Source of the DNA: Flexivirga aerilata
GTDB taxonomy: Bacteria; Actinomycetota; Actinomycetes; Actinomycetales; Dermatophilaceae
Direction: 5' to 3'
Length of the DNA: 64,000 nt
Assembly: GCF_013002715.1 (NCBI RefSeq)
Contig: NZ_JABENB010000001.1
Span: 744,001 to 808,000, forward strand
Under the pieces are notes generated by a model that was given only the letters and a program-made list of their open reading frames with translations, was not told the DNA's origin and made no database searches. Position 1 is the first letter of the stretch, and every line of letters starts with the position of its first letter. Position numbers and translations under genes: made by a program. Of this stretch, positions 51,034-60,620 are shown piece after piece.

Positions 51034-52484
51034 ACGCTCCGATCCGCCGACTCGGCCTCGTCGTGGCCGCGATGTTCTGCTCGCTGCTGGTGGCCGCGAC
51101 GATCATCCAGTTCGCCCAGGCCCGCTCGCTCGACAACAAGCCCGGCAACCGGCGCACGCTGCTGGCGTCATACAGCAAGGAGCGGGGGTCGATCCTCGTC
51201 GGCGGCAACGCCGTCGCCTACTCCTCGCCGACCGACGACCAGCTGAAGTGGCTGCGCAAGTATCCGCAGGGCCCGATGTATGCCGCGGCGACCGGCTACT
51301 ACTCGTTCACCTACGGCAGCAGCGCGGTCGAGCGGCACTACAACGACTTCCTCTCCGGCAGCTCCGACAAGCTGTTCTACCGGCGGCTGGTCGACATCGT
51401 CACCGGCAAGTCCGCGCAGGGCGCCAGCGTGCAACTGACCCTCAACGCCAAGGCGCAGCAGGCCGCCACCAACGCACTCAAGGGCCAGCGCGGCGCGATC
51501 GTCGCGCTCGACCCCAAGACCGGCGCGATCCTCGCGATGGCGACCAGCCCGTCATACGACCCGAACCTGCTCGCCAGCCACGACCTCAACGCGGTGCAGT
51601 CCGCCTTCACCCGGCTGTCGAAAGACCCCGCGCAGCCGCTGCTCAACCGGGCCATCAACGGCAACCTCTACCCGCCGGGCTCGACGTTCAAGATCATCGA
51701 CGCCGCCGCGGCGCTCGAGTCGGGCAAGTACACCCCCGAGTCGACGCTGCCCGGCCCGGCGTCGCTGCGGCTGCCCGGCACCAACAGCTACCTGCCCAAC
51801 GACTTCCCCGGCAACTGCGGGGCCGGCGACAAGGTCAGCCTGACCCGGGCCCTCGCGATCAGCTGCAACACCGCCTTCGCCCAGCTCGGCATGGACCTCG
51901 GCCAGAACTCCGTGCGGAGCATGGCCACCAAGTTCGGCTTCGGCAAGTCGGTGGACATCCCGATGACGGTCACCCCGAGCGTCTTCCCGTCCGACCTCAA
52001 CAAGCCGCAGCTCGCCCAGTCGGCGATCGGCCAGTTCGAGGTGCGGGCGACCCCGCTGCAGATCGCGATGGTGAGCGCGGCGGTCGCCAACGGCGGCACG
52101 GAGATGACGCCATACCTCGTGCAGTCGGTGCGGGACAAGAACCTCGACGTCATCCAGACCACCGACCCCAAGACCTTCGCCAAGCCGATCTCGGGCGACA
52201 CCGCGAGCCAGCTCAACACGATGATGCAGTCGGTCGTCACGGACGGCTCGGGAACCGGAGCGGCGATCCCCGGCATCAAGGTGGCGGGTAAGACGGGCAC
52301 GGCCGAGCACGGCTCGGGCGCCAACGCCGACGTGTGGTTCACCGGTTTCGCACCGGCGGACAACCCGAAGGTCGCGGTCGCGGTGCTGGTCGAGAACGGC
52401 GGAACGGTCGGGCAGGAAGCAACCGGCGGTCTGGTGGCAGCACCGATCGCCAAGCAGGTGATGGAAGCGGTGATCGGCAAATGA
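51030..52484 (+). CDS. pbpA: PbpA, class B penicillin-binding protein
   Basis: A 484-residue transpeptidase with an N-terminal membrane anchor (LGLVVAAMFCSLLVAATII). The catalytic motifs are PPGSTFKII (SxxK), ISCNTAF (SxN) and KTGTAEHG (KTG). It lacks the long dimerisation insert of PBP2, typical of actinobacterial PbpA. It cross-links peptidoglycan in partnership with RodA. Confidence 0.94.
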   Translation: MNAPIRRLGLVVAAMFCSLLVAATIIQFAQARSLDNKPGNRRTLLASYSKERGSILVGGNAVAYSSPTDDQLKWLRKYPQGPMYAAATGYYSFTYGSSAVERHYNDFLSGSSDKLFYRRLVDIVTGKSAQGASVQLTLNAKAQQAATNALKGQRGAIVALDPKTGAILAMATSPSYDPNLLASHDLNAVQSAFTRLSKDPAQPLLNRAINGNLYPPGSTFKIIDAAAALESGKYTPESTLPGPASLRLPGTNSYLPNDFPGNCGAGDKVSLTRALAISCNTAFAQLGMDLGQNSVRSMATKFGFGKSVDIPMTVTPSVFPSDLNKPQLAQSAIGQFEVRATPLQIAMVSAAVANGGTEMTPYLVQSVRDKNLDVIQTTDPKTFAKPISGDTASQLNTMMQSVVTDGSGTGAAIPGIKVAGKTGTAEHGSGANADVWFTGFAPADNPKVAVAVLVENGGTVGQEATGGLVAAPIAKQVMEAVIGK

Positions 52485-52548
52485 CCGAGCGGAGCGAGTC
52501 AGGATCCACCCGGGCCGAAGACGTCACCCGACCGGGGAGGGAGATGCC

Positions 52549-53880
52549 ATGAGCAGCACCGGAGACCTGATGGGCGGTCGCTACCGGCTGACCGAGCGCA
52601 TCGCGGCCGGCGGCATGGGCGAGGTCTGGCAGGCGCGCGACGAGATCCTCGGTCGCACGGTGGCGGTCAAGCTGCTCAAGGAAGGGCTGACCGACGAGGA
52701 GGGCTTCACCGAGCGCTTCCGCAACGAGGCCCGGCTGTCCGCCGCGCTGGCGCACGGCAACATCGCCCAGGTCTACGACTACGGCGAGGACGGCAACCTG
52801 GCCTTCCTGGTGATGGAGTATGTGCCCGGCAAGCCGCTGTCGAAGATCCTCTCCGAGCGCGGCCCGATCTCGGCGGCCGACACCGTCGGGCTCATCGGTC
52901 AGGCCGCCGCGGCGCTGCACGCCGCGCACCGCGCCGGTCTCATCCACCGCGACGTGAAGCCGGCCAACATGCTCGTCACCCCCGACGGCGTGGTGAAGCT
53001 GACCGACTTCGGCATCGCGCGCGCGGTCGGCTCGACGGCGATGACCAAGACCGGCGAGGTCATGGGCACCGCGCAATATCTCGCCCCCGAGGCGGCGATG
53101 GGCAGGGACACCACCGCGCTCACCGACGTCTACTCACTCGCCGTGGTCACCTACGAAATGCTCGGGGGCAGAAGGCCGTTCAACGCCGACAGTGCCGTCG
53201 CGCTCGCGCTGCAGCACGTCAACGACGCACCGCCGCCGCTGCCCGCGGAGGTCCCGCCGCCGGTGCGGGCCGTGGTGCACGTCGGGCTCGAGAAGGACCC
53301 CGCGCTGCGGCCCGACTCCGCCCAGGAGTACGGCCGGGCGCTGCGCCAGGCGGTCTCCGACAGCCAGCAGCTCGGCTACAACCCCTATGCCGCCCCGCCG
53401 CGCCCCGTGCCGGCGAGCGCACAGGGTGGCGTGGGTGGCGGGTCCGGCCCGCAGTCCGGCCCGCAGTCCGGCCCCCCGGCAGGCTCGCAGGCGGGCTCGC
53501 AGTCCGGGCCGCACTCCGGGACACATCCGGGGCCCCCGTCGGGACCGCAGTCCGGGTCGCAGTCGGGTGTGCAATCCGGGCCGCAGGCGACCGGCGCGTC
53601 CGGCGGCCGCCGGTTGCCGTCGTCGTCCGGCCGATCGTCCAGTTCGCCGGGCGGCGAAGCGTCTCCGCACGCCACCGGGTCGCAGGTGACCGGGACAAGG
53701 TCGCGTCGGTTGTCGCCGCTCGCGATCGGGCTCGGCATACTCGCCCTTGTGGTCGTGATCGGGATCGTCATCGGCGTCGCCGTCGTCAACTCCGGCGGCG
53801 GCAACAAGGTGCCGAGCCCGCCCAACACCGGCCCGTTCAACTCACCCCTCGTGACCTACACCCCGCAGGCATCCTCGTGA
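52549..53880 (+). CDS. pknA: PknA-like membrane Ser/Thr protein kinase
   Basis: A 443-residue kinase. The N-terminal catalytic domain has IAAGGMGEVW (P-loop), VAVKLLKE, HRDVKPANML, DFGIARA and TAQYLAPEA. A low-complexity Ser/Gly/Pro/Gln segment with repeated GPQSG and GSQSG units (about 290-350) leads to one membrane helix (AIGLGILALVVVIGIVIGVA) and a short outside tail. It phosphorylates cell-division and wall proteins. ATG follows GGGAGGGAG. The stop overlaps pknB by GTGA. Confidence 0.93.
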   Translation: MSSTGDLMGGRYRLTERIAAGGMGEVWQARDEILGRTVAVKLLKEGLTDEEGFTERFRNEARLSAALAHGNIAQVYDYGEDGNLAFLVMEYVPGKPLSKILSERGPISAADTVGLIGQAAAALHAAHRAGLIHRDVKPANMLVTPDGVVKLTDFGIARAVGSTAMTKTGEVMGTAQYLAPEAAMGRDTTALTDVYSLAVVTYEMLGGRRPFNADSAVALALQHVNDAPPPLPAEVPPPVRAVVHVGLEKDPALRPDSAQEYGRALRQAVSDSQQLGYNPYAAPPRPVPASAQGGVGGGSGPQSGPQSGPPAGSQAGSQSGPHSGTHPGPPSGPQSGSQSGVQSGPQATGASGGRRLPSSSGRSSSSPGGEASPHATGSQVTGTRSRRLSPLAIGLGILALVVVIGIVIGVAVVNSGGGNKVPSPPNTGPFNSPLVTYTPQASS

Positions 53881-55787
53881 CCGAGACCGATTCCCCCCGC
53901 ATCCTCGGCGGCCGCTACGAAGTCGGCGAACTCATCGGCCGCGGCGGTATGGCGGAGGTCCACCTCGGGCACGACACCCGGCTCGGCCGCACGGTCGCGA
54001 TCAAGATGCTGCGCGTCGACCTGGCGCGCGACTCCTCGTTCCTCACGCGGTTCCGCCGCGAGGCGCAGTCGGCGGCCGGCCTCTCGCACCACTCGATCGT
54101 CGCCGTCTACGACTCCGGCGAGGAGACGTTCACCGAGACCGGCGGCGCGACCGTCGACGTGCCCTACATCGTGATGGAGTATGTCGACGGGCAGACGCTG
54201 CGCGAGATCCTCAACGAGGAGGGCAAGCTCTCCCCGGACGAGGCGGCCCGCGTCACGATGGGCATCCTGTCGGCGCTGGAGTATTCCCACGACAAGGGCA
54301 TCGTGCACCGCGACATCAAGCCCGCCAACGTGATGCTGACCAAGGGCGGCAGCGTCAAGGTGATGGACTTCGGCATCGCCCGGGCGCTCGCCGACACCGG
54401 CGCGACGATGACGTCCGCGCAGGCCGTGGTCGGGACCGCGCGCTATCTCTCGCCGGAGCAGGCGCAGGGCGAGACCGTCGACGCCCGCTCCGACCTCTAC
54501 TCCGCCGGCTGTGTGTTCTACGAACTCCTCACCGGCCGCACGCCGTTCGTCGGCGAACCGGTGTCGCTGGTCTACCAGCACATCACCGACCCGCCGAAGC
54601 CGCCGTCGTTCTACGAGCCGTCGGTGCCCAAGGCGATGGACGCGGTCGCCCTGCGCTCGCTGGAGAAGAAGCGCGACGACCGCTACCAGACCGCCGCGGC
54701 CTTCCGGGGCGACCTGCAGGCCGCGCGCACCGGGGCGCCGCTCAGCGAGGAGACCACCGCGCTGCTCGCCGGCGCCGGAGCCGGGGCGGGCGCGACCTCG
54801 ATGATGCGGCGCACGCCGCCCGCGGCCGACCCGCCGGCACCTCGCCGGCGCGACTACACCCGCGAGTTCGACGACCAGGACCGGCCGGCTCGCCGTCATA
54901 CGGGCCTGTGGGTGGCGGCCGCGGTCGTGGCGTTGCTCGCCATCCTCGGGATCGGCTACCTGGTGATGAACAACGGCAGCGACACCACGACGATCCGGGT
55001 GCCGAGTGTCGTGCAGCAGCCGCAGGCATCCGCCGAACGCACCCTGAAGGACGCGGGCTTCACCGACATCCGGGTCAACCCGGTCAAGAGCAGCGACGTG
55101 TCCAAGGGGTATGTCGCAAGCACCGACCCGACGGGTGGCACCGAGGTCAATCCGTCGAGCCAGATCGTGCTCAACGTCAGTGACGGTCCGGGGCTGGTCG
55201 CAGTGCCGAACGTGGCGGGCAAGACCGAGCAACAGGCTCGAGATGCCTTGCAACAGGCGGGTTTCCTCAACGTCAACGTCGGCAACTCCGACGTCTCGGA
55301 CAGCCAGTACGCCAAGGGTCAGGTCGCCTCGACCAACCCCAGCATCGGCACCCAGGCCGACCCGAGCCAGACCGTCTCGCTCAACCTCAGCAACGGCAAG
55401 GTGCACGTGCCGGGCGGCCTGGTCGGGATGGACGTCGGCGACGCGCAGAGCGCGCTGTCCGACGCGCACCTGCGCTACCGCAGCGAGAGCGTGCCGGTGA
55501 ACGACCAGAGCCAGGTCGGCAAGGTGCTGAGCGCCTCGCCGGAGAGCGGGTCGGTGGCCGACGTCAACTCCACGGTCGTGTTGCGCGTCGGGGCGTATGC
55601 CGCGCCGACCGTCTCGGTGACGGTGACGCAGACGCCGCCCCCGCAGCCGACGCCGTCCACGCAGTCCAGCTCGCCGTCCCCGACGTCCTCGAGCAGCGCG
55701 CCGAGCTCGTCGTCGCCGAGCCCGACCTCGCCGTCACCGACGAGCAGCGGCAAGGGCAATGGCAACGGCAATGGCAACGGCAAGTGA
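53877..55787 (+). CDS. pknB: PknB, PASTA-domain Ser/Thr protein kinase
   Basis: A 636-residue kinase. The catalytic domain (residues 10-275) shows IGRGGMAEVHLG, VAIKMLR, HRDIKPANVM and DFGIARAL. A juxtamembrane linker and one helix (LWVAAAVVALLAILGIGYLV) follow, then three PASTA repeats (about 375-575: VPSVVQQPQASAERTL, VPNVAGKTEQQARDAL, VPGGLVGMDVGDAQSAL). Other actinobacterial PknB proteins often have four. PASTA domains bind muropeptide or lipid II and tune wall growth. The tail is Ser/Pro-rich and ends in a Gly-Asn-Gly-Lys run. Confidence 0.95.
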   Translation: MTETDSPRILGGRYEVGELIGRGGMAEVHLGHDTRLGRTVAIKMLRVDLARDSSFLTRFRREAQSAAGLSHHSIVAVYDSGEETFTETGGATVDVPYIVMEYVDGQTLREILNEEGKLSPDEAARVTMGILSALEYSHDKGIVHRDIKPANVMLTKGGSVKVMDFGIARALADTGATMTSAQAVVGTARYLSPEQAQGETVDARSDLYSAGCVFYELLTGRTPFVGEPVSLVYQHITDPPKPPSFYEPSVPKAMDAVALRSLEKKRDDRYQTAAAFRGDLQAARTGAPLSEETTALLAGAGAGAGATSMMRRTPPAADPPAPRRRDYTREFDDQDRPARRHTGLWVAAAVVALLAILGIGYLVMNNGSDTTTIRVPSVVQQPQASAERTLKDAGFTDIRVNPVKSSDVSKGYVASTDPTGGTEVNPSSQIVLNVSDGPGLVAVPNVAGKTEQQARDALQQAGFLNVNVGNSDVSDSQYAKGQVASTNPSIGTQADPSQTVSLNLSNGKVHVPGGLVGMDVGDAQSALSDAHLRYRSESVPVNDQSQVGKVLSASPESGSVADVNSTVVLRVGAYAAPTVSVTVTQTPPPQPTPSTQSSSPSPTSSSSAPSSSSPSPTSPSPTSSGKGNGNGNGNGK

Positions 55788-55803
55788 GGTGCGGGCGGCG
55801 GCG

Positions 55804-57132
55804 TCACCGACGGGGCGGTGAGGAGCGCGCCAGGTAGGACGAAGCCAGCTGCTCGGCCGCCGCGAGCGAGCGCACCAGCGGGTGCTGCCCGAGCGCGGCG
55901 GCGAGCAGCCGCTCGTCGGCGGCGGCGACCGCGGCGATGACCTGCTGCTCGACCCCCTTGAGCTGGGTCATCAGCCCGAGGGCGGCGGGCGGCGGGGCGG
56001 TGGTCGCGAACGGACGCACGCCCCCGCCGTCGACCAGTGACGGCACCTCGATCACCGCCTCGGGCGACAGCTGCGGCAGCGTGGATCCGTTGCGAACGTT
56101 GAGGATCATCGTGCGTGACTGTCCGGTCGCCAGGCAGCGCATCACGTCCAGCGCGACACCCTCGTAACCGCCGCCGCCGGTGTCCGGGCGCTCCTCGTCG
56201 GCCTCCCGCGCCTCGCTCATGTAGGTCGTCTCGCGGTCGGCCCGCGCCGCGGCCCAGAGGTCGAGGGCGGTCGCCGGGTCGGCACCGGTCGCGGCCCGGT
56301 AGAAGCCGGTCTGCTGCCGCACCAGGTATTCGCCGCGGGTCTGCTCGGCGCTCTCCAGCGCGGCGACGGCGTCGAGGTTGCGGTAGTAGTAATAGAGGTA
56401 TTCGTTCGGCAGCATGCCGAGGCCGCGCAGGAAGTCGGCGCCGAACAGCCGCCCCTCCTCGAGCTCTTGCAGCCGGTCGTCGTCGGCGAGCACCTGCGCC
56501 ACCAGGTCGCGGCCGCCGGTCCAGGCGTGCCGCAGCCAGCCGAGGTGGTTGAGCCCGACGTAGTCGAGCCGCACCTGGTCGGGGCTCACGTCATACAGCC
56601 TGGCGAGGCGGATGCCGAGCCCGCTCGGGGTGTCACAGATGCCGACGACCCGGTCGCCGAGCACCTGCTGCATGCCCTCGGTGATGATGCCCGCGGGGTT
56701 GGTGAAGTTGATGACGTATGCCGAAGGGGCCACCGCCGCAACGGTTTTCGCGATCTGCCAGGCGACCGGCAGCGTGCGCACCGCGTAGCCGATGCCGCCC
56801 GGGCCGGTCGTCTCCTGGCCGAGCACACCGAGCGCGAGCGCAGAGCGTTCGTCGGTGACCCGTCCCTCCAGCCCACCGACGCGGATCGCCGAGAAGACGA
56901 AATCGGTTGCCCGCAGGGCGGATTGGAGATCTGACGTCGCGGTCACCCGGACCTGACCGGCGCCCCGGGCGCCCGCCGACTGCCCGGCGAGCACCTGCTC
57001 GATCACCGTCAGCCGGGCCGGATCGGTGTCGTGCAGCACGAGTTCGTCGATCAGGTGCTCCGGGTCGTCCAGCAGCGCCTGGTGCACCTGCGGCACCCGG
57101 AAGCCACCGCCGCCGAGGATCGTCAGCCTCAT
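55804..57132 (-). CDS. Glycoside hydrolase family 4 (6-phospho-beta-glucosidase type)
   Basis: A 442-residue GH4 protein. It has the NAD loop ILGGGGFRVPQVHQAL, the metal and substrate residues in NFTNPAGIITEG and ICDTPSGL, and GLNHLGW. GH4 enzymes cleave phosphorylated (sometimes free) glycosides by a redox mechanism with NAD and Mn. No PTS gene is near, so the phospho specificity is uncertain. ATG 57132 overlaps the DeoR stop (ATGA), placing both in one operon. Confidence 0.88.
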   Translation of the reverse strand: MRLTILGGGGFRVPQVHQALLDDPEHLIDELVLHDTDPARLTVIEQVLAGQSAGARGAGQVRVTATSDLQSALRATDFVFSAIRVGGLEGRVTDERSALALGVLGQETTGPGGIGYAVRTLPVAWQIAKTVAAVAPSAYVINFTNPAGIITEGMQQVLGDRVVGICDTPSGLGIRLARLYDVSPDQVRLDYVGLNHLGWLRHAWTGGRDLVAQVLADDDRLQELEEGRLFGADFLRGLGMLPNEYLYYYYRNLDAVAALESAEQTRGEYLVRQQTGFYRAATGADPATALDLWAAARADRETTYMSEAREADEERPDTGGGGYEGVALDVMRCLATGQSRTMILNVRNGSTLPQLSPEAVIEVPSLVDGGGVRPFATTAPPPAALGLMTQLKGVEQQVIAAVAAADERLLAAALGQHPLVRSLAAAEQLASSYLARSSPPRR

Positions 57133-57890
57133 AGGGTGATCACCTCGCCGCCCGCTCGGCGGCAGAGCTCGAGCGTGGCCGGGTCCGAGGCTTTGGTCGT
57201 GATGACCGTGTCGACCTCGGTCAGGTCGGTCACCTTGAAGGTCCCGGTGCCGGGAAACTTCGCGTCGGTCGCGAGCAGCACGAGCGCTTGGGCGAATTCG
57301 GCCGCGCCACGCTTGATCGCGGCCTCGGCCGAGATGTCGTCGAGCACCGCGCCGTCGGGGCGCACGCCGGTGCACGACAGGAAGGTGATGTCCGGCCGGA
57401 CGGCCCGCAGCGCGTCCGTCGTCAGCGGCCCGACGAACGACTCGAAGTTGCGCCGCAGGCTCCCGCCGAGCAACAGCACCTCGGCGCGCCCGGTGCGCAC
57501 CTGGTCGAGCACGGCGAGGCTGCTGGTCACGACCAGCACGTCGCGGTCGCGCAGCCGGCGCGCGACCCGCATGGTCGTGGTGCCGATGTCGAGATAGACC
57601 ACGTCGCCGTCGCGCACGAGCGAGGCGGCCGTCGCGGCGACCGTCTCCTTCTCGTCGGCCCGGTCGAGCGCGACGTCGGCGAAGGGCCGCTCCTCGTCCG
57701 GGGTCTCGACCGACTGCACGTAGGCGCCGCCGTGCACCCGGTGCAGGCGGCCGTCGTCGGCGAGCCGGCCGAGGTCACGGCGGATGGTCGACGGGCTGAC
57801 CTGCAACATGCTGGCGAGTTGTTGCGCGGAGACGGTGCCGTCGGCGCGCAGTGCCGCGAGGATCCGGTCGTCCCGTTGCCGGGCGATCAT
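57129..57890 (-). CDS. DeoR-family regulator
   Basis: A 253-residue regulator. The N-terminal HTH is VSAQQLASMLQVSPSTIRRD with RLHRVHGGA, and the C-terminal sensor domain (DVVYLDIGTTTMRVARRL, LLLGGSLRRNFESFVGP) binds sugar phosphates in this family. It precedes the GH4 gene and is divergent from a PfkB sugar kinase. It probably represses both directions until the phosphorylated sugar accumulates. ATG 57890 lies in a natural position (MIARQRDD). Confidence 0.88.
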   Translation of the reverse strand: MIARQRDDRILAALRADGTVSAQQLASMLQVSPSTIRRDLGRLADDGRLHRVHGGAYVQSVETPDEERPFADVALDRADEKETVAATAASLVRDGDVVYLDIGTTTMRVARRLRDRDVLVVTSSLAVLDQVRTGRAEVLLLGGSLRRNFESFVGPLTTDALRAVRPDITFLSCTGVRPDGAVLDDISAEAAIKRGAAEFAQALVLLATDAKFPGTGTFKVTDLTEVDTVITTKASDPATLELCRRAGGEVITL

Positions 57891-57943
57891 CCGGGCAGCG
57901 GGTGGGGAGTGGGTTTCCGGCTCTGCCACAACAGCGGACGATA

Positions 57944-57959
57944 TGCGCAAAAACGCGCA
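57944..57959. promoter_or_regulatory. Inverted repeat between DeoR and PfkB genes
   Basis: TGCGC (57944-57948) and GCGCA (57955-57959), separated by AAAAAC, form a short inverted repeat in the divergent promoter gap. A DeoR operator is possible. The evidence is weak. Confidence 0.3.
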
Positions 57960-58096
57960 CGGTCCACCCCTGCCGTGAGCGCAGGTGACGCGAGATGACC
58001 GGGATGCGGCGGAAGTACGGCCGAGACGTGAACGCCGATCGACCAGATCCGCGCAATTGTTGCCAAGCTCGATCAGCCGTGCCACGGTTACCAACC

Positions 58097-59107
58097 GTGA
58101 GCAGCGTGCCCGCCGCACCCGCCATCGACCCCGCCGACCGGGTCGATGTGCTGGTCGTCGGCACGGTCTTCCTCGACGTGATCTTCTCCGGCGTGGCCGC
58201 CGCGCCCGAGCCCGGCACCGAGACCTGGGCGACCGAGTCGGTGCTCTGCCCGGGCGGCATCGCCAACAACGCGGTTGCTGCCGCGCGGCTCGGCGCGGCC
58301 ACCTGCCTGGTCGCACCGGTCGGGCCGGACCCGGCCGGCGACTTCCTGCTGCGCTCTCTGCGCGGTGAGGCGCACCTGGACGTGCGGGTGCCGGCCCTGC
58401 CGGGCGTGCGCACCCCGGTCACCGCCGCCTTCGGCAACGGCGCCGACCGCGCGATGATCAGTCACGGCCGGCTCGACCCGGTGCCGGTCGGCGAGCTCGC
58501 GCCACGACTGCCGCAGGCCCGCGCCTGCTTCGTCAGCCTGCAGCCCGGCGGGGACGACTGGTTCGCCGCGCAGCGGGCCGGCGGAGCACGCGTCTACGCC
58601 GGCGTCGGGTATGACGAGCGCCACGACTGGTCCGGCGAGGTGCTCGGGCGACTGGCCGGCGTGGATGCGTTGGTGCTCAACGAGATCGAGGCTCTCGCCT
58701 ACTCCGGCCGGGACGATGTGCCCTCAGCCGCAGCCGCGCTCACCGATCACGTCGAGCGGGTCGTGGTGACCTGTGGCCGGGGCGGGGTGCACTCCGCGTC
58801 CGCATCGGCCTCCGCCGCGGCACATCCCCCGCTGACCCTGCCCGGCGAACGCGTCGCCGCGGTCGACGCGACCGGTGCGGGCGACGTCTTCACCAGCGGC
58901 CTGATGTGCGCCGACCTGCTCGGCCTGCCCACCGAGGACGCGCTGCGCTTTGCCCAGGTGTGCGCGGCCCTCTCGGTGCGCGGCCTCGGTGGCGCGGCGA
59001 GCGCGCCGACGCTGACCGACGTCCGCACCTGGTGCCGCGACTCCGAGGTGCCCGGGCTGCGCCGGATCGCGGCCGACCTCGACGCGCGACCTGCGCCATA
59101 CAGCTGA
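58097..59107 (+). CDS. PfkB-family sugar kinase
   Basis: A 336-residue ribokinase-like protein. It has the PfkB start VDVLVVGTVFLDVIFSG, GGIANNAVAAARLGA, and the C-terminal anion hole AVDATGAGDVFTSGLM with the catalytic Asp. It phosphorylates a sugar or sugar-like alcohol. GTG 58097 is preferred and the mRNA could be leaderless. It is divergent from DeoR-GH4 and is followed 29 nt later by an inositol-monophosphatase-like gene. Confidence 0.87.
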   Translation: MSSVPAAPAIDPADRVDVLVVGTVFLDVIFSGVAAAPEPGTETWATESVLCPGGIANNAVAAARLGAATCLVAPVGPDPAGDFLLRSLRGEAHLDVRVPALPGVRTPVTAAFGNGADRAMISHGRLDPVPVGELAPRLPQARACFVSLQPGGDDWFAAQRAGGARVYAGVGYDERHDWSGEVLGRLAGVDALVLNEIEALAYSGRDDVPSAAAALTDHVERVVVTCGRGGVHSASASASAAAHPPLTLPGERVAAVDATGAGDVFTSGLMCADLLGLPTEDALRFAQVCAALSVRGLGGAASAPTLTDVRTWCRDSEVPGLRRIAADLDARPAPYS

Positions 59108-59136
59108 TCAGACGAAACTGCTTCGACCGCAAAGGA

Positions 59137-59988
59137 ATGCCTGCCATCCACACTGCGCAAGACGCTGGTGCCGTGATGGATCCGGTGCAGCTGCAGCAAC
59201 GGCTCGACACCGCGCGAGCGATCGCCCGCGACGCCGCCGACCGGGTGCGCGAGTCGCCGCCCGGGCTCGTCGACGCCAAGCACGACGCCGCAGATCTCGT
59301 CACCGAGGTCGACCGCGCGGTCGAGCTGCAGGTCCGGCTCGCGCTGCGCGAGCACTTCCCGGACGACGCGGTCGCCGGGGAGGAGTTGCAGGACACGTCC
59401 GGGACCAGTGGCTTCACCTGGCTGATCGACCCCATCGACGGCACGACCAACTTCGCGTCCGGCGTGCCGTGGTGCTCGGTCAGCATCGGCGGCGCCGACC
59501 GCTCAGGGCCGCTGCTGGGCGTGGTCGCCGACCCGTGGCGCCGCGAGATCCTCAGCGCGGCAAGGGGATTGGGGTCATGGGTCGACGATCGACCTGTCGA
59601 GCGACCGGCGCACGCGGAGCTGGCGGGCGGCGTGGTCTTCACCGAGTGGCTCAACCACGTGCCGTGGCTCGGCATGACCGAGACCCTCGCGGCCCTCGCG
59701 GGCGACTTCGCGACCGTGCGCATCATGGGCTCGTCAGCGCTGTCACTCGCCGCGACCGCGGTCGGTCGCGGCTGCGCCTTCCTCAACGGCAGCTATTCGC
59801 CGGTCGACACTCTCGGTGCGATCGTCATCGCACGCGAATCCGGACTCGTGGTGCGTGATTTCGCCGGCAGCGATCCGCAGGTCGGGCGGCCGTTCTACGC
59901 GGCGTGGCCGCAGGTCGCTCCGCGCATCACCGAGCTGACGGCAGCGGCTGACGCTGCGGGTGCCACCGTCGACAGGAAGCGCGGCTGA
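59137..59988 (+). CDS. Inositol-monophosphatase-family phosphatase
   Basis: A 283-residue protein. The metal-binding motifs are present: DLVTEVD, AVAGEE, IDPIDGTTNFASGVPW and VDTLGAIVIA. The WxD motif is changed to SPVD. Substrates in the family are inositol phosphate, histidinol phosphate or sugar phosphates. Start ATG 59137 or 59176 (MDPVQLQQ); the latter matches relatives better. It follows the kinase and may recycle or balance the phosphorylated sugar. Confidence 0.83.
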   Translation: MPAIHTAQDAGAVMDPVQLQQRLDTARAIARDAADRVRESPPGLVDAKHDAADLVTEVDRAVELQVRLALREHFPDDAVAGEELQDTSGTSGFTWLIDPIDGTTNFASGVPWCSVSIGGADRSGPLLGVVADPWRREILSAARGLGSWVDDRPVERPAHAELAGGVVFTEWLNHVPWLGMTETLAALAGDFATVRIMGSSALSLAATAVGRGCAFLNGSYSPVDTLGAIVIARESGLVVRDFAGSDPQVGRPFYAAWPQVAPRITELTAAADAAGATVDRKRG

Positions 59989-59993
59989 GCCGC

Positions 59994-60620
59994 TCAGGCC
60001 GTGTGCACCAGCGGCGCCAGACCGGCCGACCGGTCGACGGCGTCCGGCATCCCGCACAGCTCCAGCCAGTTGGCGAGCATCCGGTGGCCGCCCTCGGTGA
60101 GCACCGACTCGGGGTGAAACTGCACGCCGTGCAACGGCAGCTCGCGGTGCTGCACCGCCATGATCACGCCGCTGTCGGTGCGCGCGGTGACCTCCAACTC
60201 GTCCGGCACAGTGGCGTTTTCGATGGCGAGCGAGTGGTAGCGGGTGGCGGTGAACGGGCTGGGCAGCCCCGCCAGCACACCCGCGCCGTCGTGCACGACC
60301 TGCGAGGTCTTGCCGTGCAGCAGCTCCGGGGCTCGGTCGACGGTCGCGCCGTAGACGACACCGAGCGCCTGGTGGCCGAGGCAGACGCCGAACATCGGCT
60401 GCGCGCGGTCGGCGCAGGTCCGGATCATCGCGGTCGAGACGCCGGCCTCCTCCGGGGTGCCGGGGCCGGGGGAGATCAGCACCCCGTCATACCCGGCACC
60501 CTCGGCGGGGGTGACGGCGTCATTGCGCACGACCGTGGTCTCGGCGCCGAGCTGCTGGAGGTAGCCGACGATCGTGAAAACGAAACTGTCGTAGTTGTCG
60601 ACCACCAGAATGCTTGTCAT
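59994..60620 (-). CDS. Anthranilate/aminodeoxychorismate synthase glutaminase subunit
   Basis: A 208-residue class I glutamine amidotransferase. It starts ILVVDNYDSFVFTIVGYL and has LISPGPGTPEEAG, the nucleophile in FGVCLGHQALG and the His-Glu pair in VQFHPES. It supplies ammonia to a chorismate-using partner (TrpE or PabB), which is not in the window. Its position next to the pkn cluster and crgA is conserved in Actinobacteria. It overlaps the DUF881 stop by ATGA. Confidence 0.9.
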   Translation of the reverse strand: MTSILVVDNYDSFVFTIVGYLQQLGAETTVVRNDAVTPAEGAGYDGVLISPGPGTPEEAGVSTAMIRTCADRAQPMFGVCLGHQALGVVYGATVDRAPELLHGKTSQVVHDGAGVLAGLPSPFTATRYHSLAIENATVPDELEVTARTDSGVIMAVQHRELPLHGVQFHPESVLTEGGHRMLANWLELCGMPDAVDRSAGLAPLVHTA

